Origin: Citrobacter amalonaticus
Lineage (GTDB): Bacteria > Pseudomonadota > Gammaproteobacteria > Enterobacterales > Enterobacteriaceae
NCBI RefSeq assembly: GCF_002918555.1
Contig: NZ_PQMB01000005.1
Coordinates: forward strand, 163,089-227,088
Direction: 5' to 3'
DNA length: 64,000 bases
Under the pieces are notes generated by a model. That model was not told the origin of the DNA and ran no database searches. It saw only the letters and a program-made list of their open reading frames with translations. The position numbers and the translations under genes are program-made. This document shows positions 1 through 8,929 of this stretch, piece by piece (positions within the stretch are counted from its first letter, which is position 1; every line of letters begins with the position of its first letter).

Positions 1-291
1 ATAGACCGTGCGATCCATCAGCAGGTGGTGATCCTGGAAAATCATCCCGATCTGACGACGCAGAAATGGTACTTCACGGTTTTTCAGGCGACTAATATCG
101 TGCCCGCTGAAAAAGATTTTCCCAGCGCTCGGCCGCTCGATCCCACAGATAAGCTTCAGCAGGGTACTTTTCCCCGCGCCTGAGTGACCGGTCAGAAACG
201 CCATCTCGCCTGGCTGCATATGGAAGGTAACCCCCTGCAGCGCTTGTCTCCCACCGAGATAGGCCTTGCTGACATGTTCAAAGCGAATCAT
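1..291 (-). CDS. ftsE: Cell division ATP-binding protein FtsE (partial, C-terminus beyond window)
   Basis: The first 97 codons of FtsE, the ATPase of the FtsEX complex that couples septal peptidoglycan hydrolysis to division at the inner membrane. The protein opens MIRFEHVSKAYLGG and carries a Walker A motif GHSGAGKST near residue 36, as in ABC ATPases. The gene runs leftwards off the window, so the Walker B and signature motifs are not visible. Its start lies 2 bp after the ftsY stop, giving the usual ftsY-ftsE-ftsX operon order. The call rests on near identity with the enteric protein and on gene order. Confidence 0.96.
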   Translation of the reverse strand, partial: MIRFEHVSKAYLGGRQALQGVTFHMQPGEMAFLTGHSGAGKSTLLKLICGIERPSAGKIFFSGHDISRLKNREVPFLRRQIGMIFQDHHLLMDRTVY

Positions 292-293
292 TG

Positions 294-1754
294 TTAATCC
301 TCTCGGGCAAAAAGTGCCTCTATAAAATCATCCGCCTTAAACGGACGTAAATCCTCGATACGTTCACCCACACCGATATAGCGGATAGGGATGCCAAACT
401 GATCGGCAACCGAGAATATAACCCCACCTTTCGCCGTTCCATCCAGCTTGGTCAGGGTGATACCGGTCAACCCCACCGCTTCATGGAACAGTCTGGCCTG
501 GCTTATCGCATTTTGCCCGGTGCTGGCGTCGATAGTCAGCATAACTTCATGCGGTGCGTCTTCGTCGAGTTTCTTCATCACGCGAACGATTTTTTTCAGT
601 TCTTCCATCAGGTGCGATTTGTTCTGCAAACGACCTGCGGTATCAGCAATCAGCACATCAATGTTGCGCGCCTTCGCCGCCTGAATGGCATCGAAGATAA
701 CGGATGCGGAGTCTGCGCCGGTATGCTGGGCAATCACCGGAATATTGTTACGCTGCCCCCAGACCTGCAACTGCTCCACTGCCGCCGCCCGGAAGGTATC
801 TCCCGCCGCCAGCATCACCGATTTGCCCTGCTGCTCGAACTGACGCGCCAGCTTGCCGATGGTCGTGGTTTTACCCACTCCGTTGACGCCAACCATCAGA
901 ATAACAAATGGCGTCCTGCCTTCAACGTTGAGCGGCTCATCGACTTTCGCCAGAATTTCGCTCATCTCATCTTTCAGCAGACCGTACAGCGCTTCTGCGT
1001 CTTTGAGCTGCTTGCGGCTGGCACCTTCAGTCAGGTTAGCGATGATTTTCCGCGAGGTTTCCACCCCCACGTCGGCGATAAGCAACTGCTCTTCCAGCTC
1101 CTCAAACAGATCATCGTCGATTTTCTTGCCACGGAACAGGCTGATAAATCCGGAACCCAGATTTTCTTTGGTTTTCAGCAAGCTACGTTTCAGTCGTGCG
1201 AAGAAACCTTCTTTGGTCGGTTTTTCCTGCTCTTGCGCAATGTCCTCAACCGGCGTTTTTTCTTCCGGCACCACAACCGCGGCCTCTTCCGCTGCTTCAG
1301 CGGCCAGTGCCTGCGCTTCCCGTTCTTCATCGGTCAGCTGCGGTTCGTTTTGCGCCTCTTCTTCCACCGCTTCCACGATTTCTACCGTTTCCGCTTCGGC
1401 CTGCCACTCTTCAGGCGAAGTTTGTTCGACTTTCACCTCTTCCGGCTGCGCTTCATGCGCGATCGCGTTCTGCGGTTCAATAATATCTTCAGCGACTTCA
1501 GCAGCAACAGGCTCTGGCTTTTCGCTTTCCTGAACCTGCTCAGTGACCTCGACAACCTCTTCTGCGAAGGCTTCCGTCTCCACCTGGCTGTGGGCGTGCT
1601 CTGCCGCTTCTGATTCAGCAGCCGTCTCAACAGGCGTTTCTGGCGTTAATTGTTCTTCAACAACCTGCTGTTCTTCGGTTTTTTGTTCTTGTTCCTGTTC
1701 TTTCTCACCAAAGCCCAGCCAGGAAAAGAAGCCACGTTTTTTCTGTTTTGTCAT
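294..1754 (-). CDS. ftsY: Signal recognition particle receptor FtsY
   Basis: SRP receptor GTPase that docks ribosome-nascent chain-SRP complexes at the inner membrane and SecYEG. It has 486 residues. The first ~190 form the acidic A domain, extremely rich in Glu, Ala and Val. The NG domain follows, with the P-loop GVNGVGKTTT near residue 290, DTAGR near 370 and TKLDG near 440. The tail LFARED is typical of enteric FtsY. The gene lies directly upstream of ftsE and diverges from rsmD, the conserved enteric arrangement. The start is the ATG at 1754, just after a KR-rich membrane-binding N-terminus. Confidence 0.97.
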   Translation of the reverse strand: MTKQKKRGFFSWLGFGEKEQEQEQKTEEQQVVEEQLTPETPVETAAESEAAEHAHSQVETEAFAEEVVEVTEQVQESEKPEPVAAEVAEDIIEPQNAIAHEAQPEEVKVEQTSPEEWQAEAETVEIVEAVEEEAQNEPQLTDEEREAQALAAEAAEEAAVVVPEEKTPVEDIAQEQEKPTKEGFFARLKRSLLKTKENLGSGFISLFRGKKIDDDLFEELEEQLLIADVGVETSRKIIANLTEGASRKQLKDAEALYGLLKDEMSEILAKVDEPLNVEGRTPFVILMVGVNGVGKTTTIGKLARQFEQQGKSVMLAAGDTFRAAAVEQLQVWGQRNNIPVIAQHTGADSASVIFDAIQAAKARNIDVLIADTAGRLQNKSHLMEELKKIVRVMKKLDEDAPHEVMLTIDASTGQNAISQARLFHEAVGLTGITLTKLDGTAKGGVIFSVADQFGIPIRYIGVGERIEDLRPFKADDFIEALFARED

Positions 1755-1784
1755 CTGCGGTTACACCCCTCGCGGCCCTATATA

Positions 1785-1912
1785 TATACACTTCATCCTT
1801 CAGGCTGCCTCTTTGTCGGCTGCTGAGCTACTCGTCTCAGTCACGTACTACTCGTACGCTCAGTGACGCATTCTCCTGCCGCCCCGATGCATCCTGAATG
1901 ATTTTGTGTATA
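1785..1912. repeat. Inverted-repeat intergenic element (family A, copy 1)
   Basis: About 128 bp with imperfect terminal inverted repeats: the left end reads TATACACTTCATCCTTCAGG, and the right end is roughly its reverse complement (GATGCATCCTGAATGATTTT, then GTGTATA). A second copy with similar ends lies between uspB and uspA at about 51033-51134. It does not match the ERIC or REP ends seen elsewhere in the window. It sits in the ftsY 5' region and codes for nothing obvious. Confidence 0.55.
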
Positions 1913-1946
1913 GACGCTAAAAAAAATGATGAAATAGTCTATCACT

Positions 1947-2142
1947 TATACCCAATGAATTTCGAGTTACGTCAAGGCAGCAAGGGAGTGACAAATTCGT
2001 CAGGAACGAATTTGAACAGCCAGAGGCTGCCCTCAGTGAGGGACCAGGATGCCCCTCATTCATCCCGATGAGCTTACATGAGTAAGTGATTCAGGTGAGC
2101 AGGCGCAGCCAACGCAGAGGTAACCTGAAAAGCGATGGGCTA
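1947..2142. repeat. ERIC (IRU) element, enlarged
   Basis: The core GAGCTTACATGAGTAAGTGA followed by TTCAGGTGAGC closely matches the central ERIC sequence used for ERIC-PCR primers. The left end (TATACCCAATGAATTTCGAG) and right end (TAACCTGAAAAGCGATGGGC) are diverged ERIC termini. At about 196 bp it is longer than the usual ~126 bp, with an insert around 1985-2040. Together with the repeat at 1785-1912 it fills most of the 449-bp ftsY-rsmD gap, where no gene is seen. Confidence 0.8.
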
Positions 2143-2203
2143 ACTTAATTCACATCACCGCCAGGCCAGGAATGACTTGCCACGGGCGGTTTGAGTATTT
2201 GAA

Positions 2204-2800
2204 ATGAAAAAACCGAATCATTCAGGCAGCGGCCAAATCCGCATTATTGGCGGACAATGGCGGGGCCGCAAACTTCCGGTGCCAGACAGTCCCGGTTTAC
2301 GTCCGACCACTGACCGCGTCCGGGAAACGCTGTTTAACTGGCTGGCCCCGGTCATGGTGGACGCAGCCTGTCTGGACTGTTTCGCGGGGAGCGGTGCATT
2401 GGGGCTGGAAGCGCTGTCTCGCTATGCGGCAGGCGCGACGCTTCTGGAGATGGATCGGGCCGTCTCACAGCAGTTACAAAAGAACCTTGCTACGCTGAAA
2501 GCTCCCCACGGGAAGGTGATCAATACCAATACGCTGGCTTTTCTGGCGCAGACAGGTACGCCGCACAATGTGGTATTTGTCGATCCGCCGTTTCGTAAAG
2601 GTCTGCTGGAAGAGACGCTTAATCTGCTGGAAACTCAGGGCTGGCTTGCTGATGAAGCCTATATTTACGTTGAAAGCGAGGTCGAAAATGGCCTGCCGCC
2701 TGTACCGATAAACTGGTCGTTATATCGGGAAAAAGTCGCCGGACAGGTCGCGTACCGTCTGTATCAACGTGAAGCACAAGGAGAAAGGGATGCTAATTAA
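2204..2800 (+). CDS. rsmD: 16S rRNA (guanine966-N2)-methyltransferase RsmD
   Basis: Methylates N2 of G966 in 16S rRNA in assembled small subunits, using S-adenosylmethionine. It has 198 residues, as in E. coli. The SAM site is in DCFAGSGALG near residue 60, and the catalytic FVDPPF motif is near residue 126. It diverges from ftsY across a repeat-filled spacer, and its last codons overlap the start of yhhL. The Shine-Dalgarno before ATG 2204 is weak. Confidence 0.95.
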   Translation: MKKPNHSGSGQIRIIGGQWRGRKLPVPDSPGLRPTTDRVRETLFNWLAPVMVDAACLDCFAGSGALGLEALSRYAAGATLLEMDRAVSQQLQKNLATLKAPHGKVINTNTLAFLAQTGTPHNVVFVDPPFRKGLLEETLNLLETQGWLADEAYIYVESEVENGLPPVPINWSLYREKVAGQVAYRLYQREAQGERDAN

Positions 2801-3059
2801 TCTGGGTCGATTACTGATGCTTTGCGTCTGGGCATTTTTGCTGCTTAACCTGGTGCAGCCCTTCCCGCGCCCGCTCAATATTTTCGTTAACGTCGCACTG
2901 GTGTTTATGGCGCTGATGCACGGTATGCAGCTGGCGCTGTTGAAATCCACCATGCCAAAAGACGGGCCACAGATGACCGCCGGGGAAAAAATCCGCATTT
3001 TCCTGTTTGGCGTGTTTGAGCTGCTGGTCTGGCAGAAGAAGTTAAACGTCAAAAAATAA
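2790..3059 (+). CDS. yhhL: Inner membrane protein YhhL (DUF1145)
   Basis: An 89-residue membrane protein of unknown function with two hydrophobic segments (about residues 5-24 and 30-48) and a basic C-terminus ending NVKK. The ATG at 2790 was chosen because AAGGAG lies 7 bp upstream and the product then equals the E. coli length; the longer frame from 2769 has no such signal. The start overlaps the rsmD end by 11 bp, suggesting translational coupling. Confidence 0.92.
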   Translation: MLINLGRLLMLCVWAFLLLNLVQPFPRPLNIFVNVALVFMALMHGMQLALLKSTMPKDGPQMTAGEKIRIFLFGVFELLVWQKKLNVKK

Positions 3060-3071
3060 CGCGGCATGAGA

Positions 3072-3105
3072 GTGCCGGATGACGCTTCGCTTATCCGGCC
3101 TGCAA
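3072..3105. repeat. REP element between yhhL and yhhM
   Basis: The palindrome at 3074-3099 starts GCCGGATGACGC and ends GCTTATCCGGC, the standard REP/BIME unit. It sits between two convergent genes, where such elements often end or stabilise transcripts. Confidence 0.85.
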
Positions 3106-3124
3106 ACGCGAGCGGCTTTCCACT

Positions 3125-3484
3125 TTATTGCTGAGCAACAAAATCGACAAACCGCGTTCCCTTGTAGCTCAGCGTACCTTTATCGCCCACCGTCAGAGCA
3201 TGATATTGCTGCGCATCGAGACGAAAGGTCTGCTCCAGGCCACCGTTCTGCGGTTTGAAACTGGCCTCATACCGCATACTGGTACCCGCCGGGGTGACCT
3301 GCTGTTGACGCGAACGCCGGTCATTGATCGGCTTTTCACGCTTATTGCTCACCACCACCTGCTTTTGCTGTAACGGTGCGGCATCGTTATCGGCTTTTTC
3401 CCGCCGCTGCGAGACATAGCGAAACGACGCGGCAACAACAATTAAGACGATGATAACAATAAAAAAAAGAGGCGGCTTGCTCAT
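3125..3484 (-). CDS. yhhM: Membrane-anchored protein YhhM (DUF2500)
   Basis: A 119-residue protein with one N-terminal membrane anchor (about residues 6-24: a run of Phe, Ile and Val), a basic linker, then a small DUF2500 domain ending in RFVDFVAQQ. Function unknown. The ATG at 3484 gives the E. coli length. An ERIC-like repeat begins 7 bp upstream, and its terminal TAGGG is the only visible Shine-Dalgarno (AGGG, 9 bp from the ATG). Confidence 0.92.
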   Translation of the reverse strand: MSKPPLFFIVIIVLIVVAASFRYVSQRREKADNDAAPLQQKQVVVSNKREKPINDRRSRQQQVTPAGTSMRYEASFKPQNGGLEQTFRLDAQQYHALTVGDKGTLSYKGTRFVDFVAQQ

Positions 3485-3490
3485 AATTTC

Positions 3491-3629
3491 ATACCCTAAA
3501 TGATGCGCAGTGCAGGAAGGCGGAAAGTGAGTGACAAATCTGCAGAAGCAGATTTGAACGCGCTGGCAGCGGCCCCCAGGGGGCGAGTCACAAAGCCAAC
3601 GCACATGCAACCTAAGTACGACGGGTATA
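3491..3629. repeat. ERIC-like element upstream of yhhM
   Basis: The left terminus ATACCCTAAATGATGCGC and the right terminus CAACCTAAGTACGACGGGTA match diverged ERIC ends (consensus TCTAAATAATTCGAGTTGCA and CAACTTGAAGTATGACGAGT). The centre, around 3530-3595, is GC-rich and differs from the ERIC-PCR core. Confidence 0.7.
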
Positions 3630-3763
3630 ACCCATCAGAAAATGCGCAAATAAGCATACCCTGCCTGTTAATGTGTTGTCATCAGGCCGTCGCCCCCTCT
3701 ACACTGAATATCATTACCGTAAGCATACTGCTTGCGAAAAAATAACGAATTCAAGGAACTAAG

Positions 3764-4390
3764 ATGCTTTGGTCGTTTATCGCTGTCTGTCTTTCCGCAT
3801 GGCTATTTGTGGATGCTTCATATCGTGGGCCTGCCTGGCAACGCTGGGTATTTAAGCCCGTCACCTTATTACTCCTGCTCCTGCTGGCGTGGCAAGCGCC
3901 AATGTTTAATGCCATTTGCTATCTGGTACTGGCGGGCCTGTGCGCCTCGTTGGTTGGTGATGCCCTGACGCTGCTGCCGCGCCAGCGCCTGCTGTACGCC
4001 ATTGGCGCATTTTTCCTTTCGCACCTGCTGTACACCATATACTTCGCCAGCCAGATGACGCTGTCATTCTTCTGGCCATTACCGCTGGTGCTGCTGGTTC
4101 TGGGCGGGCTGCTGATAGCCGTCATCTGGACGCGCCTGGAAGATCTTCGTTGGCCGATATGTACTTTTATCGGTATGACGCTGGTGATGGTCTGGCTGGC
4201 CGGTGAACTGTGGTTCTTCCGCCCAACGTCGCCAGCTCTCTCCGCCTTCACCGGTGCGACGTTGTTGTTCATCGGGAATATCGTCTGGCTGGGCAGCCAC
4301 TACCGCTATCGCTTCCGTGCAGACAACGCGATTGCCGCCGCCTGCTACTTCGCCGGACACTTCCTGATCGTCCGTTCACTTTATCTCTGA
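3764..4390 (+). CDS. yhhN: YhhN/TMEM86 family membrane protein
   Basis: A 208-residue polytopic inner membrane protein with about eight hydrophobic segments. The YhhN family includes animal TMEM86 lysoplasmalogenases, which hydrolyse the vinyl-ether bond of lysoplasmalogens; whether the enteric protein does this is unproven. The conserved family motif GDALTLLP is near residue 65. AAGGAA precedes the ATG. It lies upstream of the zntA promoter, as in E. coli. Confidence 0.93.
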   Translation: MLWSFIAVCLSAWLFVDASYRGPAWQRWVFKPVTLLLLLLLAWQAPMFNAICYLVLAGLCASLVGDALTLLPRQRLLYAIGAFFLSHLLYTIYFASQMTLSFFWPLPLVLLVLGGLLIAVIWTRLEDLRWPICTFIGMTLVMVWLAGELWFFRPTSPALSAFTGATLLFIGNIVWLGSHYRYRFRADNAIAAACYFAGHFLIVRSLYL

Positions 4391-4396
4391 TAATGC

Positions 4397-4428
4397 TTGA
4401 CTCTGGAGTCGACTCCAGAGTGTATCCT
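4397..4428 (+). promoter_or_regulatory. zntA promoter with ZntR operator
   Basis: A -35 TTGACT (4397-4402) and a -10 TATCCT (4423-4428) are separated by 20 bp, the long spacer typical of MerR-family promoters. The 22-bp perfect palindrome at 4400-4421 (half-site ACTCTGGAGTC) is essentially the E. coli ZntR operator, so Zn/Cd/Pb-activated expression by ZntR is expected. zntR itself is not in this window. Confidence 0.93.
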
Positions 4429-4466
4429 TCGGTTAATGAGAAAATTATCATCAACCGGAGGATGTT

Positions 4467-6665
4467 ATGTCGACACCCGATACCGCTGGTAAAAAAGCCC
4501 CACAATTTTCATCCTTCAGGCTTGCCCCTGCGCCGCAGAAGGCCGATGACTGCTGCTGTGAAGGCAGCTGCGCGACGCCGGCTCCGGTTTCCGATACGGT
4601 TGAAGGTACCCGTTACACATGGTTCGTTTCAGGGATGGACTGCGCCGCCTGCGCCCGTAAAGTTGAAAACGCGGTACGTCAGCTCAAGGGGATTAATCAG
4701 GTTCAGGTACTGTTTGCCACCGGGAAGCTGGTGGTCGACGCAGAGTCTGACCTTCGCCCGCAAATTGAAAGTGCCGTGCAAAAAGCGGGCTATTCCCTGC
4801 GCGACGCCCGGACCCAGGAACAGGAACCTGAATCCCGTCTGAAAGAGAACCTGCCGCTGATTACACTGATCGTGATGATGGCGATCAGCTGGGGTCTGGA
4901 GCAGTTCAACCATCCCTTTGGTCAACTGGCGTTTATCGCCACCACGCTGGTCGGGTTATATCCCGTTGCCCGCCAGGCGCTACGCCTGATTAAAACCGGC
5001 AGCTATTTTGCTATTGAGACGTTGATGAGTATCGCCGCTATCGGCGCATTGTTTATTGGCGCGACCGCTGAAGCGGCGATGGTCCTGCTGCTGTTCCTGA
5101 TTGGTGAACGTCTGGAAGGTTGGGCCGCCAGCCGTGCCCGCAAAGGGGTCAGTGCGCTGATGGCGCTTAAGCCGGAAACCGCGACCCGCCTTCGCAACGG
5201 CGTGCGTGAAGATGTCGCCATTAAATCCCTGCAACCTGGCGACATTATTGAAGTCGCCGCAGGTGGACGCCTGCCCGCAGACGGCAAGCTGGTTTCCGGG
5301 TTTGCCAGTTTTGATGAGAGCGCACTAACCGGAGAGTCCATCCCGGTGGAACGCACAGCTGGCGAGAAAGTTCCGGCTGGCGCCACCAGCGTTGACCGGC
5401 TCGTCACCCTGGAGGTGCTGTCGGAACCCGGCGCCAGCGCTATTGACCGTATCCTGAAGCTGATAGAAGAAGCCGAAGAGCGTCGTGCGCCAATCGAGCG
5501 CTTTATCGACCGCTTCAGCCGTATTTATACCCCGGCAATTATGGCCGTCGCGCTGCTGGTCACGCTCGTTCCGCCGTTGCTCTTTGCCGCCTCCTGGGAG
5601 GTGTGGATTTATAAGGGACTAACGCTGCTGTTAATTGGTTGTCCGTGTGCGCTGGTGATCTCCACACCTGCGGCGATTACCTCCGGCCTGGCCGCAGCGG
5701 CACGCCGCGGGGCGTTAATTAAAGGCGGTGCGGCGCTGGAACAGCTGGGCCGTATTACCCAGGTGGCGTTTGACAAAACCGGTACGCTGACCGTCGGTAA
5801 ACCACGCGTGACCGCCATCCATCCGGCCACGGGGGTCAGTGAATCAGAGCTACTGGCGCTGGCAGCGGCGGTGGAACAAGGGGCAACGCATCCGCTGGCG
5901 CAGGCTGTGGTGCGCGAAGCCCAGGAAAAAGCGTTGGCAATTCCAGCCGCCGAGGGCCAACGAGTGCTGCCGGGTACGGGCATCGAGGCACAGATTAACG
6001 GCGAGCACGTGCTGATTTGCGCCGCAGGTAAAAAGCCAGCCGACACCTTTGCCGAAAAAATTAATGAACTGGAAAACACCGGACAGACCGTGGTTCTGGT
6101 GCTGCGTAATGATGCCATACTTGGCGTCATTGCCCTGCAGGATACCCTACGCGACGACGCGCGCATCGCTATCAGCGAGCTTAGCGATCTGGGTGTACAA
6201 GGCGTTATCCTGACTGGCGACAACCCGCGTGCGGCGGCAGCGATCGCCGGAAAACTGGGGCTGGAGTTTAAAGCCGGGCTGCTGCCGGAAGATAAGGTAA
6301 AAGCGGTTACCACGCTTAACCAGCATTCGCCGCTTGCCATGGTCGGCGACGGCATCAACGATGCTCCGGCGATGAAAGCCGCCGCTATCGGTATCGCAAT
6401 GGGTAGCGGCACCGACGTGGCGCTGGAGACGGCAGATGCGGCATTGACCCATAACCGTCTGCGCGGCCTGGTACAAATGATTCAGCTGGCACGCGCCACT
6501 CATGCCAATATCCGCCAGAACATCACCATTGCACTGGGTCTGAAGGGGATTTTCCTTGTGACTACGCTGCTCGGGATCACCGGACTGTGGCTGGCGGTAC
6601 TGGCGGACACCGGAGCGACGGTGTTGGTTACCGCCAATGCGCTGCGGTTGTTGCGTAAAAGATAA
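4467..6665 (+). CDS. zntA: Zn(II)/Cd(II)/Pb(II)-exporting P1B-type ATPase ZntA
   Basis: Exports zinc, cadmium and lead across the inner membrane at the cost of ATP. It has 732 residues, the E. coli length. The N-terminal metal region has DDCCCEGSC (residues 27-35) and the GMDCAAC motif (Cys59, Cys62). The membrane metal site is Cys392-Pro-Cys394. The phosphorylated residue is Asp436 in DKTGTLT, and GDGINDAPA follows in the P domain. GGAGG precedes ATG 4467. Expression is expected to follow ZntR via the operator at 4397-4428. Confidence 0.97.
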   Translation: MSTPDTAGKKAPQFSSFRLAPAPQKADDCCCEGSCATPAPVSDTVEGTRYTWFVSGMDCAACARKVENAVRQLKGINQVQVLFATGKLVVDAESDLRPQIESAVQKAGYSLRDARTQEQEPESRLKENLPLITLIVMMAISWGLEQFNHPFGQLAFIATTLVGLYPVARQALRLIKTGSYFAIETLMSIAAIGALFIGATAEAAMVLLLFLIGERLEGWAASRARKGVSALMALKPETATRLRNGVREDVAIKSLQPGDIIEVAAGGRLPADGKLVSGFASFDESALTGESIPVERTAGEKVPAGATSVDRLVTLEVLSEPGASAIDRILKLIEEAEERRAPIERFIDRFSRIYTPAIMAVALLVTLVPPLLFAASWEVWIYKGLTLLLIGCPCALVISTPAAITSGLAAAARRGALIKGGAALEQLGRITQVAFDKTGTLTVGKPRVTAIHPATGVSESELLALAAAVEQGATHPLAQAVVREAQEKALAIPAAEGQRVLPGTGIEAQINGEHVLICAAGKKPADTFAEKINELENTGQTVVLVLRNDAILGVIALQDTLRDDARIAISELSDLGVQGVILTGDNPRAAAAIAGKLGLEFKAGLLPEDKVKAVTTLNQHSPLAMVGDGINDAPAMKAAAIGIAMGSGTDVALETADAALTHNRLRGLVQMIQLARATHANIRQNITIALGLKGIFLVTTLLGITGLWLAVLADTGATVLVTANALRLLRKR

Positions 6666-6840
6666 TACCAGCGCACCGTCAGGACATTGTTTTTTTCGCT
6701 AACTAAAAATAAATTTCTGAATTTTCACGTCATCATACTGGCATGCAAGAGAATATTTGCATGCCAGTTTCTGTATATTCCGCCACTAAAAATTTCCTTA
6801 TTTATATCAAAATCTTAACAAAATAAAACAACATTAACCA

Positions 6841-6867
6841 TAAGGTTAACATTTATCCTACCGATAA
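6841..6867 (+). promoter_or_regulatory. Sigma-28 (FliA) promoter of tcp
   Basis: TAAGGTTA, 11 bp, ACCGATAA matches the flagellar class 3 consensus TAAAGTTT-N11-GCCGATAA with exact spacing, 38 bp before the chemoreceptor start. Expression with the motility regulon is inferred. Confidence 0.8.
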
Positions 6868-6904
6868 AGAAATTATCCATCCCCATAAAGGACAGTAAGA
6901 CCTT

Positions 6905-8548
6905 ATGAAAAATATCAAAGTCATAACTGGAATTATTACAACACTGGGAATATTTTGCGGACTATTACTGGTGACAGGAATATTCTTCTATTCAGCGGTG
7001 AGTCACGATCGGCTTAATTTTCACAAAACCAGCGTGCTCAACTACCAGCAGCAGCAACTCGGCGGGAGTTATCAGACCCTTATCGAAACCCGGGTGACCA
7101 TTACCCGTGTTGCTATTCGAATGTTGAAAAATCAACAGGACTCTGCAGCACAAGCAGCAATGGCCCAGCTGTTGACGAATGCCAGCGTTTCCCTTGCTGA
7201 GGCAGATAAACATTTCACGAACTTTATCAATACGAAAGATATTGCAGGCGAAGACCCCGCCATTGATAACAAAGCAAAAGCCAGTTTCAGGCACATGCAT
7301 GACGTCCTGCAACAGTCTATCCAGTTTCTCAGCGCGAATAACTATGAAGATTATGGCAACCTGGATGCCCAGAAGGCGCAGGATGAGATGAGGGAAGTTT
7401 ATAAGGAGTGGCTGGAACAGAATAATCATCTGTTAATACTGGCTGGCGAGGAAAACCAGAACAGCTTTAATCAAATGCTCTGGACGCTGGGTATCATTTT
7501 TGCGATCGCAATAACCCTGCTGGTCCTGATTTGGCTTGGATTACAGCGCGTATTATTGCGCCCATTACAATATGTGATTGATCAAATTCATGCCATCTCA
7601 GAGGGTGATTTAACCCAACATATTGATGCGCAAGGACGTAGTGAAATGAGCCTGCTTGCGGCTGGCTTAAAAACGATGCAGCAATCGCTGGTTCGTACCG
7701 TGGGTGTGGTTCGTGACAATGCAGATTCAATCTATACCGGGGCAGGCGAAATTTCTGCGGGCAGCACCGATCTCTCTTCCCGTACCGAGCAACAAGCCGC
7801 TGCACTTGAAGAAACGGCGGCAAGTATGGAACAGCTGACGGCAACCGTAAGGGAAAATACCAGCAACGCACGTCACGCTACGAGCCTGGCAAAGACCGCA
7901 TCAGAAACAGCGTTAACCGGTGGGCGCGTCGTTCATGAAGTGGTCAATACGATGAATGATATTGCGAGCAGCTCCGAAAAAATTATGGATATCACCAGCG
8001 TGATAGATGGTATTGCTTTTCAGACGAACATCCTGGCGCTAAACGCCGCAGTAGAAGCCGCACGGGCCGGAGAGCAAGGACGGGGATTCGCTGTCGTGGC
8101 AGGTGAAGTTCGCACCCTGGCAAGCCGCAGCGCGCAGGCAGCCAAGGAGATCAAAGTGTTAATTGAAAGCTCAGTCTCACGTATCAATACCGGTGCAGGC
8201 CAGGTGCATGAAGCCGGAGAAACAATGAAGGCAATCGTGACCGCGGTGACCCAGGTAACCAGCATTATGGATGAGATTGCCAACGCATCCGACGAACAAA
8301 GTAAAGGTATCGAACAGGTAGCGCAGGCTGTATCAGAAATGGATAGCGTGACGCAGCAGAATGCTTCTCTGGTGGAGGAATCCGCGAGCGCAGCCGCGGC
8401 GCTGGAAGAACAGGCCAGCGCGCTACGTCTGGCCGTCGCCGCATTTCGGATTGAGCACGCCGTCGACCAGGGAACAATACGCTCCCCGCTGAGCAGAGAA
8501 ATAAAGCCACAGCCCGTTCCCGCTGAGGGCAATTGGGAAAGTTTTTAA
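6905..8548 (+). CDS. tcp: Methyl-accepting chemotaxis protein, Tcp type
   Basis: A transmembrane chemoreceptor of 547 residues. TM1 is at about 7-30, the periplasmic four-helix ligand domain at about 31-190, TM2 at about 191-213, then HAMP and the cytoplasmic signalling coiled coil with its conserved tip (QTNILALNAAVEAARAGEQG). The C-terminal NWESF is the CheR/CheB tether. Salmonella has tcp, a citrate attractant and phenol repellent receptor, at this same place between zntA and tusA; E. coli K-12 lacks it. Citrate as ligand is inferred from that orthology. A sigma-28 promoter precedes it and a terminator follows. Confidence 0.9.
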   Translation: MKNIKVITGIITTLGIFCGLLLVTGIFFYSAVSHDRLNFHKTSVLNYQQQQLGGSYQTLIETRVTITRVAIRMLKNQQDSAAQAAMAQLLTNASVSLAEADKHFTNFINTKDIAGEDPAIDNKAKASFRHMHDVLQQSIQFLSANNYEDYGNLDAQKAQDEMREVYKEWLEQNNHLLILAGEENQNSFNQMLWTLGIIFAIAITLLVLIWLGLQRVLLRPLQYVIDQIHAISEGDLTQHIDAQGRSEMSLLAAGLKTMQQSLVRTVGVVRDNADSIYTGAGEISAGSTDLSSRTEQQAAALEETAASMEQLTATVRENTSNARHATSLAKTASETALTGGRVVHEVVNTMNDIASSSEKIMDITSVIDGIAFQTNILALNAAVEAARAGEQGRGFAVVAGEVRTLASRSAQAAKEIKVLIESSVSRINTGAGQVHEAGETMKAIVTAVTQVTSIMDEIANASDEQSKGIEQVAQAVSEMDSVTQQNASLVEESASAAAALEEQASALRLAVAAFRIEHAVDQGTIRSPLSREIKPQPVPAEGNWESF

Positions 8549-8561
8549 AGTACAGAGAAAA

Positions 8562-8594
8562 GCCCGGTACAGGTGCTCTGCCGGGCCATTTTTT
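8562..8594 (+). terminator. Rho-independent terminator after tcp
   Basis: Stem GCCCGG/CCGGGC (8562-8567 with 8581-8586) followed by TTTTTT. Confidence 0.85.
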
Positions 8595-8683
8595 ACTGTA
8601 CGTCGGCAACCGCTTTATCAAATTCTGGCGCTTTTCACCCTATCGGCGCGAACCGGTGCCGTGGATTTAGCATGCCGGGGCGG

Positions 8684-8929
8684 TTACTGGCCTTTACGGA
8701 TCAGATAACGGTATGGCAACGACCCCGTCTCCTGCGCGACCAGCTCATGTTCCATAAAAGTACAGAAACCGGGGATATCGCGGGTGGTGGCCGGATCGTC
8801 CGCCACAATCAGCAGCGTTTCACCCGCCAGCATGTTGCGTACGGTTTTACGCACCATCATTACCGGTTCCGGGCAACGCAGTCCCTGGGCATCAAGGGTA
8901 TGGTCGGGGGAGGAAAACAGCTCGCTCAT
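8684..8929 (-). CDS. tusA: Sulfurtransferase TusA
   Basis: Takes persulfide sulfur from IscS and passes it to TusBCD for mnm5s2U34 tRNA thiolation; it also feeds sulfur to other pathways. It has 81 residues, the E. coli length, with the catalytic Cys19 in GLRCPEPV. The longer frame upstream lacks homology, so ATG 8929 is used. It lies divergent from yhhQ. Confidence 0.95.
   Translation of the reverse strand: MSELFSSPDHTLDAQGLRCPEPVMMVRKTVRNMLAGETLLIVADDPATTRDIPGFCTFMEHELVAQETGSLPYRYLIRKGQ

Noticed and set aside
483..1613. 376-codon frame on the plus strand opposite ftsY
   Set aside because: Shadow of the strongly biased ftsY codons; no start signal and no family resemblance.
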